In this document: in pieces, positions 13,500 to 26,007 of the stretch
Position numbering within the stretch: position 1 is the stretch's first letter
How the letters are laid out: each line of letters opens with the position of its first letter
NCBI RefSeq assembly: GCF_000220395.1
Contig: NW_004086305.1
Span: forward strand, 1-64,000
Source: Ichthyophthirius multifiliis
Taxonomy: Eukaryota; Ciliophora; Oligohymenophorea; Hymenostomatida
Length of the DNA: 64,000 nucleotides
Direction: 5' to 3'
Notes under the pieces: model-generated
Told to the model about the DNA's origin: nothing
Seen by the model: only the letters and a program-made list of their open reading frames with translations
Database searches by the model: none
Position numbers and translations under genes: made by a program

Positions 13500-14450
13500 T
13501 ATTATATTTTTTTTTTTTTACTTAAATAAATATATAATATTTGAAATATGTTATTACAAATAATTTAGAAAATTAATATATAAAATTATTTGATATATAT
13601 TTTTAAGAATTAATAGAAGTTAATTTTTCTAAAAATGAATTATTAAATTAATAAGAATTTTTAAAAATACATCAATCTATAATGATACTATAATACTTTA
13701 TTTTTTAAAGAAGATACAGTTTTGTTTTAATACATATTAAATAAAAAGCCAAAAGTCAAAAAAGTATTGTAAATTAAAATAATACCTGAATAAAAATTAA
13801 ATATTATAATAAATTACTAACTAGGAATAAATACACTAAATAACTATTAAAAATCGTTAAAATATTATTTAAAAATAGCATTAAAAAATATATTTTTTAC
13901 TTTTTAAGACTCTTTATGTTAATATTAAGTTATTCATATATATATTTAAAGTTTTTTTATAATTAATGCGTTATTTGGTAAAAATGTCGATTTTTTAAAT
14001 TCTATATGAAGTCTTTTGTATATTAGTTTATTCTTTTTAGCCTATTTTTTGATGATCAAAGTACATATGGGATTATTTTGAATACTTTTACATGGATTAA
14101 ATATTTTTTAATTATTTAATACTATTGGCAATAGATTTTAAAAGATTTTTAATAAGTGAAATTTCTTTGTCTTTTTTGATAGATATAGAATTTTCTTAGT
14201 TTTTGTTGTTGTTTAAAGTTTATTAAGATTATAACAATTTTTCTTTTAAAAAAATCAATGGTTACTTCTAATATTTTGCTATCGCCTTAATGATAGTTTT
14301 ATTTTAAATACTAATATATGTTTTGTAATATATTTCTATAACAATAAATATTGATATATCTTTAATAATTTATTTTCTAATTATTAATGTTATTTAAATT
14401 AATAAATAGTAAGTATATATTTATAATTTTAAAATATAGAAATAACATAT
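13500..14450 (-). other. Doubtful minus-strand coding region
   Basis: On the minus strand about 300 codons are open in one frame. Its middle part (about 14000-14260) has coding-like composition, Lys/Gln/Ser/Ile-rich, and a neighbouring frame reads GDSKILEVTIDFF just upstream. The two would join if a 7-T (minus strand) run near 14256 were one base shorter or an intron lay there. No start codon or domain could be fixed. It may be a short divergent gene, the remains of one, or chance openness in stop-poor DNA. Confidence 0.22.
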
Positions 14451-14530
14451 ATAGTAATTAAACATATTTATTTTATTTATGATAAAAAAAAAAGTATATT
14501 TATATATATATATATTTACTTCTTTTTTTA

Positions 14531-16345
14531 TCATATAAAATTAAAATTTCCATCTTTAATTTATGGAAAATACTTTTATACAATTTAATTTGTTTCCTCG
14601 AAAATTTAATTACAATCTCCTTCTGTAATCCAATTAATTAAATCCTCGAACTTCCCATCATTTCCCTTTCCTTAAAAAATTTAGATTTTTGGTAATAACT
14701 TAACCTAATCCTATGATTTTTTAATATTATATAATCTACTCCAAGCCGCACAGATAACGATTCTTGCATTCATTCTAATATACATTTAGAGTTATATTTT
14801 TCCACATTTTTCATTTTTGTTCTACTTTAACTCTATTTCCTATTTAATTGTATTATAACACGTCATAAGTACAGCCCTTAAAGGTAGTTTGATAGAATCT
14901 GGTTATTTAGAGTAATATTATTCTAGTTCAGAGTAGTTTTCGACTTCTTCAGTGACATATTTTTCTATAGTTTTTAATTAAGAAGTATATTTGGAAGATT
15001 AAATAAGTTCAAAAAGGTCTTTTATTTAAGAAGACCATTTATATTCGTCATATTTGACGTTTGAAAGTAATTTTTGGTAAGTTTTGGAGTTTACAAAACT
15101 TGGCCAGTCCATTTATTTGATTTCGAAAATATTTTCTCTTGAAAAGAGTACATCTTTAAGTCCTCTGACATAATAAAGTATACTTTTAGCTAAAAAAAAT
15201 AGAAGCGCCTATATAATTTCCTCTTTAATAATACTATTAAATAATCTATCCTCTTTATAAAAATTCCAAGATTCAACCAAAAAACAATATTAATTTAGAC
15301 ATTCTAGGTATATTTTGTATTTTTCTATTAAATTTTCTTATTAAAAATTAATTTTTTGGTTAAATATTTTCATTTTATTTGAACTTTCAATTATTTGTTC
15401 ATTTTCTTCTAATGATGATTATTATTCAGTTTATTCAGATTATTAATATGAACTTTATAAAAGTAGTATTCTTTGGAAATTTTCTGAGTTATAAAAGTTT
15501 TTACAGTTTTCTTCGTTTTTTAATAGTTTTTGTAATAACTCTTCATCATATAATTCCTTAAAACCAATTCTTTTATTAAAGTCTAAAATAAAAATTCTCT
15601 TTAAAAAACTAATCATTTATTCTGAAACATTTATATCTAAGCCTTTTAATTTCTTCGCTTTAGATATCTAAAATACACCGTTTAAGAAACATTCATTTAT
15701 GCTTTTTAACTGCATTTATTCTTATGATTGACATCCAAAAGGAAAACAATTAAACAACATTCGGTATAAAATTACCCCTAATGACCATATATCTACTTTA
15801 TAATTATATCTCTTTCCCTAAAGAATTTCTGGAGCCGCATAAGGAAGCGTCCAGCATTTAGATTAGGTCATTTTGTTTCCATCTAATTACTTAGCAAGCC
15901 CGAAATCGCTAATTTTTATCGTATTATTTTTTAGGAGAATGTTCCTTTCTTTTAAATCTCGATGAATGAATCCCTTCTCATGAATACACTTGAACCCTTT
16001 TATTATTTAAGCGAAAATATTTAAAGCCTCTTCTTGCGAAAAACTCTAATAAGGAGTTTTTTAGCATTAAAAATCCCTCAAATCGCCCTATTCACAATAT
16101 TCCATTACTATCAAATGTGATTTAGAATGTGAATCATATAAATACTCTATCATCTAGACTATATTTTCCCCTCTAATCTCACTTAAGGCTTTTAATTCTT
16201 ACTCTAAACCATTGCTTTTTTCGTTTATTAATCTTTTTATGGCATATAGGTTGTTTTGTGAGTCTGTTGCCTTATATACAGTACCGAAAGAACCACTATT
16301 TATGACATTTATTATTTTATAGTTTCCAAATTTTAATTATTCCAT
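14531..16345 (-). CDS. ULK/ATG1-like Ser/Thr protein kinase
   Basis: A single uninterrupted exon of 604 codons, the clearest long frame in the window. Kinase motifs are complete: glycine loop [11 protein letters not shown] (residues 16-26), catalytic Lys37 in YAIKR, alpha-C Glu near 50, HRDLKERN at 128-135, DFG at 147-149, then PYAAPE and the [10 protein letters not shown] helix. The activation segment and the C-terminal region of about 300 residues with an alpha-helical, Trp-containing tail resemble the ULK/ATG1-type expansions of ciliates, which phosphorylate Ser/Thr. Subfamily placement rests on overall look and is inference. All catalytic residues are present, so it should be active. No introns and no frame breaks were seen. 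It lies in a run of minus-strand genes with the two small genes to its right. Confidence 0.82.
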
Positions 16346-16593
16346 TTATAATTTATTTTATTTTTTATTTTTTTATTTTTTTCTGGTTAAATATAATATT
16401 TCTATATTTTTGTTATATATATTTTGTTGATTTTATTTTATTCTATTATAATTTATTTAAGAAAAAAAATAGATTATTGTTTTTATTTATAATAAATAAA
16501 TAAAAAGTGCAATTAAATTTGGTTAAAAAATATATAAATTTATGTATTATATTATGATATTAGATATATATATATATAGATATATATATATAT

Positions 16594-16637
<44 letters not shown>

Positions 16638-16691
16638 AAAAAATAATTATTAAAATAATATACATTTTTTGTTTAGTTTTGCTTTATTTTT
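16346..16691. other. Short spacer with interrupted (AT)n
   Basis: Upstream region of the ULK-like kinase. About 16562-16628 is an AT alternation punctuated by single G bases at regular spacing. Nothing else was recognised. Confidence 0.6.
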
Positions 16692-17183
16692 TCAATTCCA
16701 TTTTTCGTCGTCATGAATTTATTATTTATTTAAATTATTTTCTTTACTTAATTTTCTTTTCTTTTCTATATATTATTACTATTATTATTCTTATTATTAT
16801 TCGTCAATATTTGCATTTTATTTGGAGTGTTATTAATTTTTTATTTGTGAATAATTTTTATATTTATTAAGCATTTCATATATATAAGATGACTTATTTT
16901 AATTTTAATCATTTTAATAGGTATTTTCAGATATTTTTTGTAAATTATAATTTATTTAAGTCTTTTATTATTATTTATTAAGTAAATCTTTCCAAGGATC
17001 TTCAATCATTGATTTTTTATAATAATTTTATACTGGAATTTATTAATCTTCATATTAATTATGATAATTATTTTTTTAATATTAATTATTTCTGCTTTTA
17101 TTCTATTAATTTCTTCTTTAGTTTTAATAATTCTTTTTTTAATAATTATTTTATTATTAGTAATTTTTTTAATAAAAATTCAT
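16692..17183 (-). CDS. Small Gln/Asn-rich basic protein with MIEDPW motif
   Basis: One exon of 163 codons from ATG at 17183 to TGA at 16692. The first third is made of Asn, Gln, Tyr, Lys and Arg; then comes a more ordered segment KKSMIEDPWKDLL, a Tyr/Asn-containing stretch, a polyglutamine patch and a charged end (KKRKLSKE...DDEKWN). No known domain is recognised. The short DPWKDLL peptide looks like a linear binding motif set in disordered, RNA-binding-like sequence, which is inference. In this code most glutamines are TAA/TAG, so the gene is invisible to standard translation. Confidence 0.6.
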
Positions 17184-17379
17184 TTTTTTTTTATTAAAAT
17201 AAATAAGTATTTATTTATATAAGCATTATTAAAATTTTTTGTTATTTTATTTAAATTAATTAATTATTTTATTTAGGTTTCATTAATATAGTATATAGAA
17301 AAACAAAACAAAAAAATAATTATTTAATTCAATAATATATTAATTTAATTTAAAACAAATCAAAACAAAAAATTAAATA

Positions 17380-18104
17380 TCATTGATTATATAAAGAATT
17401 AATCATTATTTTTAAGTCAATTTCCATATTTTCTTCATCAGTAGAATTATCATAATCCATATCCTTATATGAAAAAAATATATATATTTTTTTTTTTTAA
17501 ATAAATAATACTATATATTTATAATTTTATCCAATTTTCTATAAACTTTTATGAATCTCTTTATCTCTATAAAGTTTAAAACAATATTATTTCTCATTTT
17601 TAATTAATTTCAATTAAGAAATAAATGGAGAAATTGGAATAATTCTTTTTTATTTAAACTAATCTGAAACTGGTATATCTTAATAGATTTCTAAATTTCT
17701 ATTTGCAATAGTATCCTATTAAATAAAACTATCTTTTTTTTTTTTGGATTAATAAAAATTATATATAATTAGAAAAAATACTATGAAATTAATTGAAGTC
17801 TCTCTTTTTTTTAATAGTGATACTAGGTTTGTTAATTTATAATTCTTATTATTCAAAAATAAATAATATATATATAAAATAGATTACCCTATTTTTATTA
17901 TAATTCTTTTTAACAATCAAACTTTTTTACTAATCTTTCGTATTTTTCTAATTTTTAAAAACACAAAGTAATGTCTAAAGTACTTAATAAAACTTGTTTA
18001 TCTACTTAAACTTTTTATTTTATTTTATTTTTAAATGGAGCAAAATCAATTAATTATATTTTATGGATTTGGTTATTTTTTTTATTTTATTAGGGAGTTT
18101 GCAT
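17380..18104 (-). CDS. Unknown protein, four exons
   Basis: Starts at ATG 18104 (MQTPQQNKKNNQ). A likely helical segment follows, LLSTLDITLCFQKLEKYERL, then introns at 17823-17887, 17716-17781 and 17464-17511, and a C-terminal acidic tail rich in Asp, Glu and Met that ends at TGA 17380. The exons join in phase with GT-AG ends. The helix-plus-proline-rich design (IIPISPF) and acidic tail do not identify a family. Lying in line with two other minus-strand genes, it could share regulation with neither, because each has its own AT-rich spacer. Confidence 0.5.
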
Positions 18105-18569
18105 TTTTTATTTTTTATATTAGTTAAAATAAAAAAATATTATAGAGTTTATTTTTTGCGAAAAAAAATAATAATAATTTTTTTATAAATAAATATTATA
18201 TATTTATATATAAATATTTTTTTACTAAAATATATAATTTTTATTAATTTAGCAATAAATTTTTAAAACATTATTAATATAAAAAAAACTATATATTATA
18301 ATTTTTTTTTAAAAAAAAATATTTATTTAAATAAAAATAATTTATTTTAATTATTATATTATTTTTAAATATTTTTATATTATATAGATTAATAATATTA
18401 AAATAACTTATAAATAAAATATTCAAATTTATAAAAATAAAGTTCAATTATATTTGTAATTTTTTAATATTAATAAAATAAAAAAACAAATATATATTGT
18501 TTTTTTCAAATTAAATAATATTTTTTAAATAACAACAAATATATTTAATAAAATAATAATAAAAAAAAA
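18105..18569. other. Divergent spacer
   Basis: A/T-rich with A and T runs, lying between a minus-strand gene and the plus-strand pseudokinase; it should contain both promoters. No coding-like frame was seen. Confidence 0.6.
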
Positions 18570-21393
18570 ATGGGAGGAGATTAATCAAAAGAAAATGCAT
18601 ACAATACAATACTTGAAAAATACAATATTGTAAAAAAAATATAAGACACTTAACTAGGCGAGTGTACTCTTTTAAGGGAAAAAATGACATCTCAAGAATA
18701 TATTTTAAGGGAAATAAATTCGAATGATGAATATGAATTTAACATAATTTTTAAAAAATATAAATATAAATCAAATTTAAAGCATCCAAATATAGTATAA
18801 ATAATAAGTAAAAAATATATAAATATAAATATGAATATATTAATTTTTTAAAAAAAGATTGTGTTTAAAAAATCGAGAATTAATTATGTTCAACATTTTA
18901 TAAAACATATATAATATTTGAATATGTATATAATACATTATAAATGGAATAATAAAAAAGAATTGAATAGAATCAAATTTTTAAAGAAGAAGAAATAAAA
19001 AATATATTAATTTAGTGTTTGTCTTCTTTAAAATATTTACAAGAAAATAAAGTTTAACATTAAAATTTAAGAAATTCTACAATTTATATTACGAATACAG
19101 GAAATGTTAAATTGGCAGATCCTTTTCTTTTTTCATAAATTAATTTATATTAAGATATTTTAGCTAATCCAAATAATATTTAATAAGGAATTTATTTATC
19201 TCCGGAATTACTTAATGTATATTTTATTAAATTTTTATAGTTTTTTTATTTATTTTTTTAAAGTTTTTGTAAAAATAAGATTGGTAACCAGTATTTAATT
19301 AAGAAAAAAGTGATATTTTTACACTTGGAATGAATATTTTAGCTTGTATTCATCTCCAAAACTAAGATGAATGTTATGATTATAAAGAATTTTATATAAA
19401 TAGTAATGTTTTAGATAATAAAATTAATTTAATATAAGAAAAATATGGATTTTTTTTGTAAAATATAATATAAAATATGCTAAATTTTAATCCTGATTAA
19501 AGAATAGGAACTCATGATTTATTATAAATTTTAAAAAACTAAGAAGCTTCAGTTGAAAAAAAAAATAAGAAGTTAATATTAACGAAATAAATAAAGAAAA
19601 TCAAATTAAAAAAGAAAAAATTTAAAAAGATGAAAAATCATTTACTAAAGTATTAGGCGTATAGAGCTAATCATAAATATAATAATAATAAACATATAAA
19701 ATATAATAATATTAATAAGTATAATAGTAATAATAAAACATATAATAGATAATAAAAAATAAATCTATAATTAATAATATTTTAAAACCTTAAATAAATT
19801 AGACAAATCATAAATTATAAGGAGCTGTTTTATTATAAAAAGATATTTAAGATTAAGAAAATTAAATAACTTTTATCCCTTAAGAAAACAATTAAAGAAT
19901 ACCTTAGCCTGATGAAAATAATGGGAATTAAGTTTTAGACAATATGGAAGAAAGTTAGTAGAATTTATATAATGTATCATGTGATTAAAAAATAAATTTT
20001 AGTAATGATTAACACTTTGAAAATAAAAATATCAATATTTAATAAGAGAATAATTAATATGATAATTATAATAATTAAAATTTTAATAATTATAAATTTT
20101 AAATAAATAAAAAAAATTAATAATAAATTTAATAATAATAAAGATATTAATAATAACAAATTTATTAATAAGAGAGTTATTTAAAAGAATAATAAAAATA
20201 TGATAAATAATAATATATATACAAATAATAATTGTAACAATGTTAGTAAAATTAAAATTATATATGTAATTCATAGGAAAATGAAGAAAATATGTAAAAG
20301 TATTATTAAAACTAAAATGAATAGGATATTTACAAAAGTAATATATAAAATATATAAAATTTATATAAAATATATAAACTATATAAATTATATAATATAT
20401 AATATATAATATATATTTATATATATATTAATAATATATATATTTATTTTTATATTCATATTTATTTTTTTATATATTTTTTTATATTTTTTATTTTTAT
20501 AATAAGCATCAAATGAAGTTGAAGCTATTTTATAAAAATATAGACCAAAACTTTATCAATTGAATTAATTTTAATAATAAGGTAATATTAATGTTTAATA
20601 AAATCCAATTATTATAAATAATAATAATAATTCATTTATATAACAACATGAAATATTATCAAATAATATAAATTATAAAATGGAAACCTTTAATAAAATT
20701 TAAAATAATATTTTACTTTAAAATAAAAACAACGAGATTTCTTCATGCAATATTTTAAATAATTTCAATATCGAAAATAATTAAAAAACTGAACAAAATT
20801 TTACCTAAAATATCTAAAAAAATATTTAATAATAATAACAAGAATTTTAAAAACCATAAGACTATTCTGAAGGTTAAATTTTTATTCATTCATAAATAAA
20901 TAGCAGTAACTTAGAATATGTATGTGAAAATTACTAGAATAATTCGCGTTATGAAGGCCAAAAAATGAATGGAATGAGACATGGCAAAGGTAAATTTTTC
21001 TATTAAGATGGAGGTTTATATGATGGTTATTGGGTAAAGAATAAAATGCACGGTAAAGGAGTTTTAAGTTATGCTAGTGGAAAACCAGCTTATGATGGGG
21101 ATTGGATAAATGATAAATTTGAAGGATTTGGAATTTTATATAATGAAATGCCGGCTTTATTTAAAGAATAGTTTAATTTTTCAGATTTCGATAATATTGA
21201 TGAGTTTTGGATTAAATATGATGGGTAATTTAAAGATGATAATAAGGAAGGATTTGGAACTTTATATTTATCTAATGGTGAGAAATTTACGGGAGTTTTC
21301 GAAAAAGATTATATTAATGGGCCAGGTACTTTTTTTTGTTTAAATGGATAACTTGTAAGTGGAGTTTGGATTTAAAATAAATTATAATAATGA
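18570..21393 (+). CDS. Pseudokinase fused to MORN repeats
   Basis: Begins MGGDQSKENAY, with Gly2 that could be myristoylated. A kinase-like fold follows, but its catalytic signature is lost: the HRD position reads HQN (VQHQNLRNSTIYI) and the DFG position reads ADP (KLADPFLF). The C-lobe keeps YLSPELL and SDIFTLG helices. A long Gln/Asn-rich linker leads to a C-terminal domain with MORN repeats such as YDGYWVKNKMHGKG, YDGDWINDKFEGFG and YDGQFKDDNKEGFG, which often bind membranes or scaffold cytoskeleton. Introns are 18808-18857, 19217-19263 and 20338-20506. A 10-A run at 19556-19565 breaks the frame by one missing base. The convergent gene at 21492-23303 is a paralogue with the same layout. 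Confidence 0.75.
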
Positions 21394-21491
21394 ATATTTT
21401 TTTTATATATATATATATAAAGATTATTTTTAACATTAACATTTAAAATTTTTTATTTTAAAAATAATAATTATTTTTTACATTTTTTTTT

Positions 21492-23303
21492 TCATTTAAT
21501 TAATTTATTTTAGAAATAATTTCCTTAGAAAATAATTTAGTTTTTATCATTAAAAAAAACTCCTTTTCCTTATGCAAAATCATCATCATAATTGCACTCG
21601 AATCTAATATTATTATTAAAAAATAATTTCCCAAATCCCTATTTTTTATCTTTTAAAAAATCTCCTTCAAATTTCAATGCATTTTCAAATATAATTTCCT
21701 CGTAATTTATATTATTATCGCTTTTTTAAATATCGTATTAATAAAAATACAAAATACCTTTACCATTTTTTTATTTATTTTCCATTTTTCCTTCATAAAT
21801 AAGTTCATTTTTTTTATTATAAACCTTATACTTTTTAAAAATCTTCTCTTATATTTTATCAATACATCCTATAGTTTATTATTTTTTATCTAGAAAAATT
21901 GTTCCTAAATCAGTTATATAATAAGCCTTTTCCCCTTTTTAGATTTCCCCAAATTTAAATAAATGATCCTTTTATTAATTCACATTGCTTTAGTTTAAAG
22001 ATGATGAGGATTTATATAGATTATTATTGGACATATTTAACGGAATGTCAATATATAATTCATTATTTTAAGGAATATATTTGGATTTATATATACTTTA
22101 ATGAAACCTTTATTTCAATAAAGCCAGTAGTTTTTATGAACTAGGTCTTTATTTTTCATCGAAAATGATCATTTATTAAATGAATTAAATAAGTTCTTAT
22201 GAATATTAAATTTAATTTAAAATATTAGTCAATAATTAATAGTTTATATCTAACTTATTATAATCGTAAATTTAGGTAAGTTCCATTAAAGAAGCGCATT
22301 CTAAAATAATAACTCCTAATGTAAAAATATCACTTTTATATTTATCATCTATCGAATATTAATTATTTTTTAAATACTAAAAAAATTATAAAAAAAAAAC
22401 AAAAATTATATATGATACATTAATCTATTAAGGTGATAAATAAATATGTTTAGAAAATTCTTTTTATTTATCTTATTAAATAATTTAAAAATTATTTTTA
22501 AATTAAAATAAAAAACTATCACTTAGTTTAAAATTTCCTTTTTCGTCAATAAAAATACGCTCATTCTAAATTCCTTAATGAGAATAGTTTTAAGAATGAA
22601 AAAATTCAATTGCTTTAATTAAATCAAATATGAATTTCCAAATTTCGTCTTCTTAGAAGCGTATTTTTTATATTTTTCTAAAGTTTATTTCTGTTTATAG
22701 ATCTACTAAAATATAATCGAAGAATAAAAAAACATAAATTTTTGTTGAAAAAAAATTATCTAAAGTCATATTTTGAATATTTCTTAAATTTAAAATATTC
22801 TCGTTTTAAAAAATTTTTACTCTTAAATTAAATTTCTCTTCTAAATCAAAAAATTCCTTTGCATTATCAACTTCTATTACTTTGCAAACTTCCAGTTCAT
22901 TATTTTTCTCCAAAACAAAAGAATTTTTCCCGAAATATTTCTCGGAATTAATATCCTATCTCTCAGTATATAATAAAAGTTTATTTTTTAATTATTCATG
23001 CCCATTATCTCTTAAAATACACGGATTTTCGCAATAAAAATGGCATTCAAATAATTCGTTAGTCTCCTTTATTATAAATTGACACATTTATATACAAAAA
23101 ATACGTATTAATGCACACTAACAATTTATTTAAGGACATTATGGAATACAATCTCCACATATACATACTAAGTTTTTTAATGTATTACATTGTAGTTTTA
23201 TATCTGTACTACACATTTCTATATTATAATCACAACAATAGTAACAACCTCGGTTACAACGTGTGTATATATTATACATTTTCGTATTTTTTATATTTCC
23301 CAT
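21492..23303 (-). CDS. Cys-rich pseudokinase-MORN protein, paralogue of neighbour
   Basis: The frame is open from ATG 23303 (MGNIKNTKMY...) and reads through a segment of about 70 residues with some 18 cysteines, including CYYCC and CICGDC, before the kinase-like fold. ATG 23087 is an alternative start that would drop it. The catalytic loop is degenerate (SHQGIQNERIFI in place of HRDxKxxN) and DFG is replaced by SDS (KLSDSFLF). C-lobe motifs YLSPQQI and SDIFTLGVIIL match the neighbour. One intron (22377-22418) interrupts it at the equivalent place, after the SPQQ/SPEL motif. The tail has MORN-like repeats: YEGKMENKQKNGKG, FEGDFLKDKKQGFG and FQGNY. It should be catalytically dead. The cysteine-rich head could bind zinc, but the spacing fits no finger I recognise. 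Confidence 0.7.
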
Positions 23304-23653
23304 TTAAAACATATATAGGAAATATTAATATTTTAAATATTTAAATTAATATTTAATTTTTTTTTAACAGATGAATAATTAATATACATATATTTATGTT
23401 TTTTTGTTTGTTTAAAAAAAAAAATATTATTATATTTTTTTAAACAAAAAAAAATGTTTTTTATTATATATTTTATTATACATTTTATTACTGTTGAATT
23501 ATTTACAAATACATTATTTAAATTTATTTTTAGTTTTATTTCTTTGGTTCTATTAATATAAATTGTAATTATATTTTAATATAATAATTTATTTATATTA
23601 TTATATTTATTTTTTTAATTAAAATAAAATAATAATAAAATAAATAAGAAAAA
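23304..23653. other. Divergent spacer
   Basis: Lies between the minus-strand pseudokinase and the plus-strand secreted protein. A/T-rich, with T and A runs. A plus-strand frame at 23111-23344, antisense to the Cys-rich head, was judged a shadow. Confidence 0.6.
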
Positions 23654-24171
23654 ATGTTAATTAAATCCACAAATACATAATTTTATATAATATTAGCACT
23701 TTTAGTTATTATACCTATAGCTTAATAAGAAACTTTTGAAGATAAAATAAAGTCATCTACTTCATGTGACTATTCTATAGGAGATACCCTAAACGAGTAA
23801 ATAATGGAATTCGCAAAACGAATGTAACCATGTAAATTTTCCGATGTAAATATTATAGGAAATGTAGATAATAACTTAAGTATACCTTCACAAAAATACA
23901 TAGAAACCTAAACATACGAATAATTAAAAAATATATTTATTAATTAATAAATAGAATTTTAGGCGTCTTTAATTAGTTTGATAGACTTTTATTTATATTA
24001 AAGTATAGATTCTTGTAAAACTTCTACATTAGATGATCTTTTAACTACTTCTTATTAATAGTGTACTTTATGTTAAGGAAATTCTTTTATTTTAAAAAAA
24101 TAATCTTAAATAGATGAACTTGAATAAAAAAAATAAGAATTCAATTTAAATGTAAAATAAAAATAATATAA

Positions 24172-24221
<50 letters not shown>

Positions 24222-25968
24222 ATAATTCATATATATTTATATTTATTTATTTATATATATGCATATTTATTTATATATATCTAATATCTATATATTTATT
24301 AATATTTATATATATAAATATTTAATTTTATATATATATAGTTAGATAATTAAGTTTTACTGCTTTTTAAAGTTACAATTTAAAGCATATATTTGTAGAT
24401 TCATTCAAACTTTTATGGAATTGTAATAACCCTAAAGATTTGATATAAGTAAATGGCGAATTTGACATAAATACTTAATAAAGACTTTCATTTACAGACG
24501 AATAAGGTTTCTTATATTCTTGTATGAATTGTGAAGAATCAAATTGTAGATAATGCTCAATTTCGGATTATAAGGAATGTATTGAATGTAAATAAGGTTA
24601 TACACTAACAGATGGAAAATGTGATGGATGTTAATCTGAAAATTGTGAAGAATGCACTAAAGGTATTTAATAAAATAATTAAAGCATATTTATATTTTAT
24701 TATAAAATTAGATAAAGATGGAAAGGAATTATCATGTACACGATGCATTAATGGATATTTTTTATTAGAAGATGAATGTGTATAGGAATGTCCTGAAGAT
24801 TACACAAAAACTAAAATTGCGTGCTTAAAATGTAGACCAGGAACATTTCCTTTCGACGATAAATGTATATCTTGTTAACCTGAATAATGTAAAAGTGTGT
24901 TGGGCCTGCGCCTGATTAATGTTTATCTTGTTTTAATGGATATGAAAGAGAGTAATATTTTTTAAACAAAAATAATATATATATTTATATATTTATATAT
25001 ATTTAGTGATGTTTTAAGTTGTAAAGTATGTGAAGGTGATGAATGTTGTGCATAAGAAAAATGCGAAGATAATGAATATAGACAAACTGAATATCCATTT
25101 TAATGTGTTGTATGTTACGAGAAATGCTCTTAATGTAAGGGTGGAAAAATAGATGATTGTTTATAATGTAAAAATGATTATGAATTAACAAGTTCTGGAT
25201 AATGTGTAAATCCTTCAAAAGAACCTAACACTTTTATAGATAAAGAAACTAAAACAATAAAATGTATAATAAATAGATATAAATATAAAATTATATAAAT
25301 AATAAATATATAAATATATAAATATATATATATATATATATTTATTTATTATATATTTATATATTTTTTTTAAAGAATGTCATTTTTCATGTGAGGAATG
25401 TATTGATGCAACTAATTTATGCACTGTATGTAAGGCAGAAATGAATTATTATATTTAAGAGTATTTTTTTAATTATAATTAAAATTATATACATATATTT
25501 ATAATTAAATAGTGAAATTGATTAAAGATTTAAGTGCTATATTACTTGTCCTTTAGGGTATTAACCTTAAGATGAAGACTTAGAAGACGATTAATCTATT
25601 AAATGTATCTTACAAACAAATGTTTAAAATTATTAAGATGATTAAAATATTTAGGATGATTAAAATGAATAAAATGATTTAAATGATAAAAATAATTAAA
25701 ATGATTAAAATGATTAAAATGATTAAATTGATTAAAATGAATAAAATAATTAAGATGAAGAAAATAAATAAAATGATTAAAATGATTAAGATGAAAATTA
25801 AAACAATAATGATAATAATAATGATAATTAATAATAAAATGACTACAATATTGCCGATGTAGAAAAAGAATAAGAAATATTAGAATCAAAATGCGCTATA
25901 TCAGAATACTGGTTTTTTTTAAATTAATAAAAATATATATATATATATATATATTTATATTTATTTAT

Positions 25969-26007
<39 letters not shown>

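Noticed and set aside
13112-13500. Plus-strand frame beginning MAIKNKYKLQIGQ
   Set aside because: After about 40 codons it runs into (AT)n and becomes Tyr/Ile repeats; no stop context or intron was found.
23111-23344. Plus-strand Tyr/Asn/Leu-rich frame of about 77 codons
   Set aside because: Antisense to the Cys-rich head of the minus-strand pseudokinase; the cysteines on the minus strand explain the tyrosines and threonines seen here.
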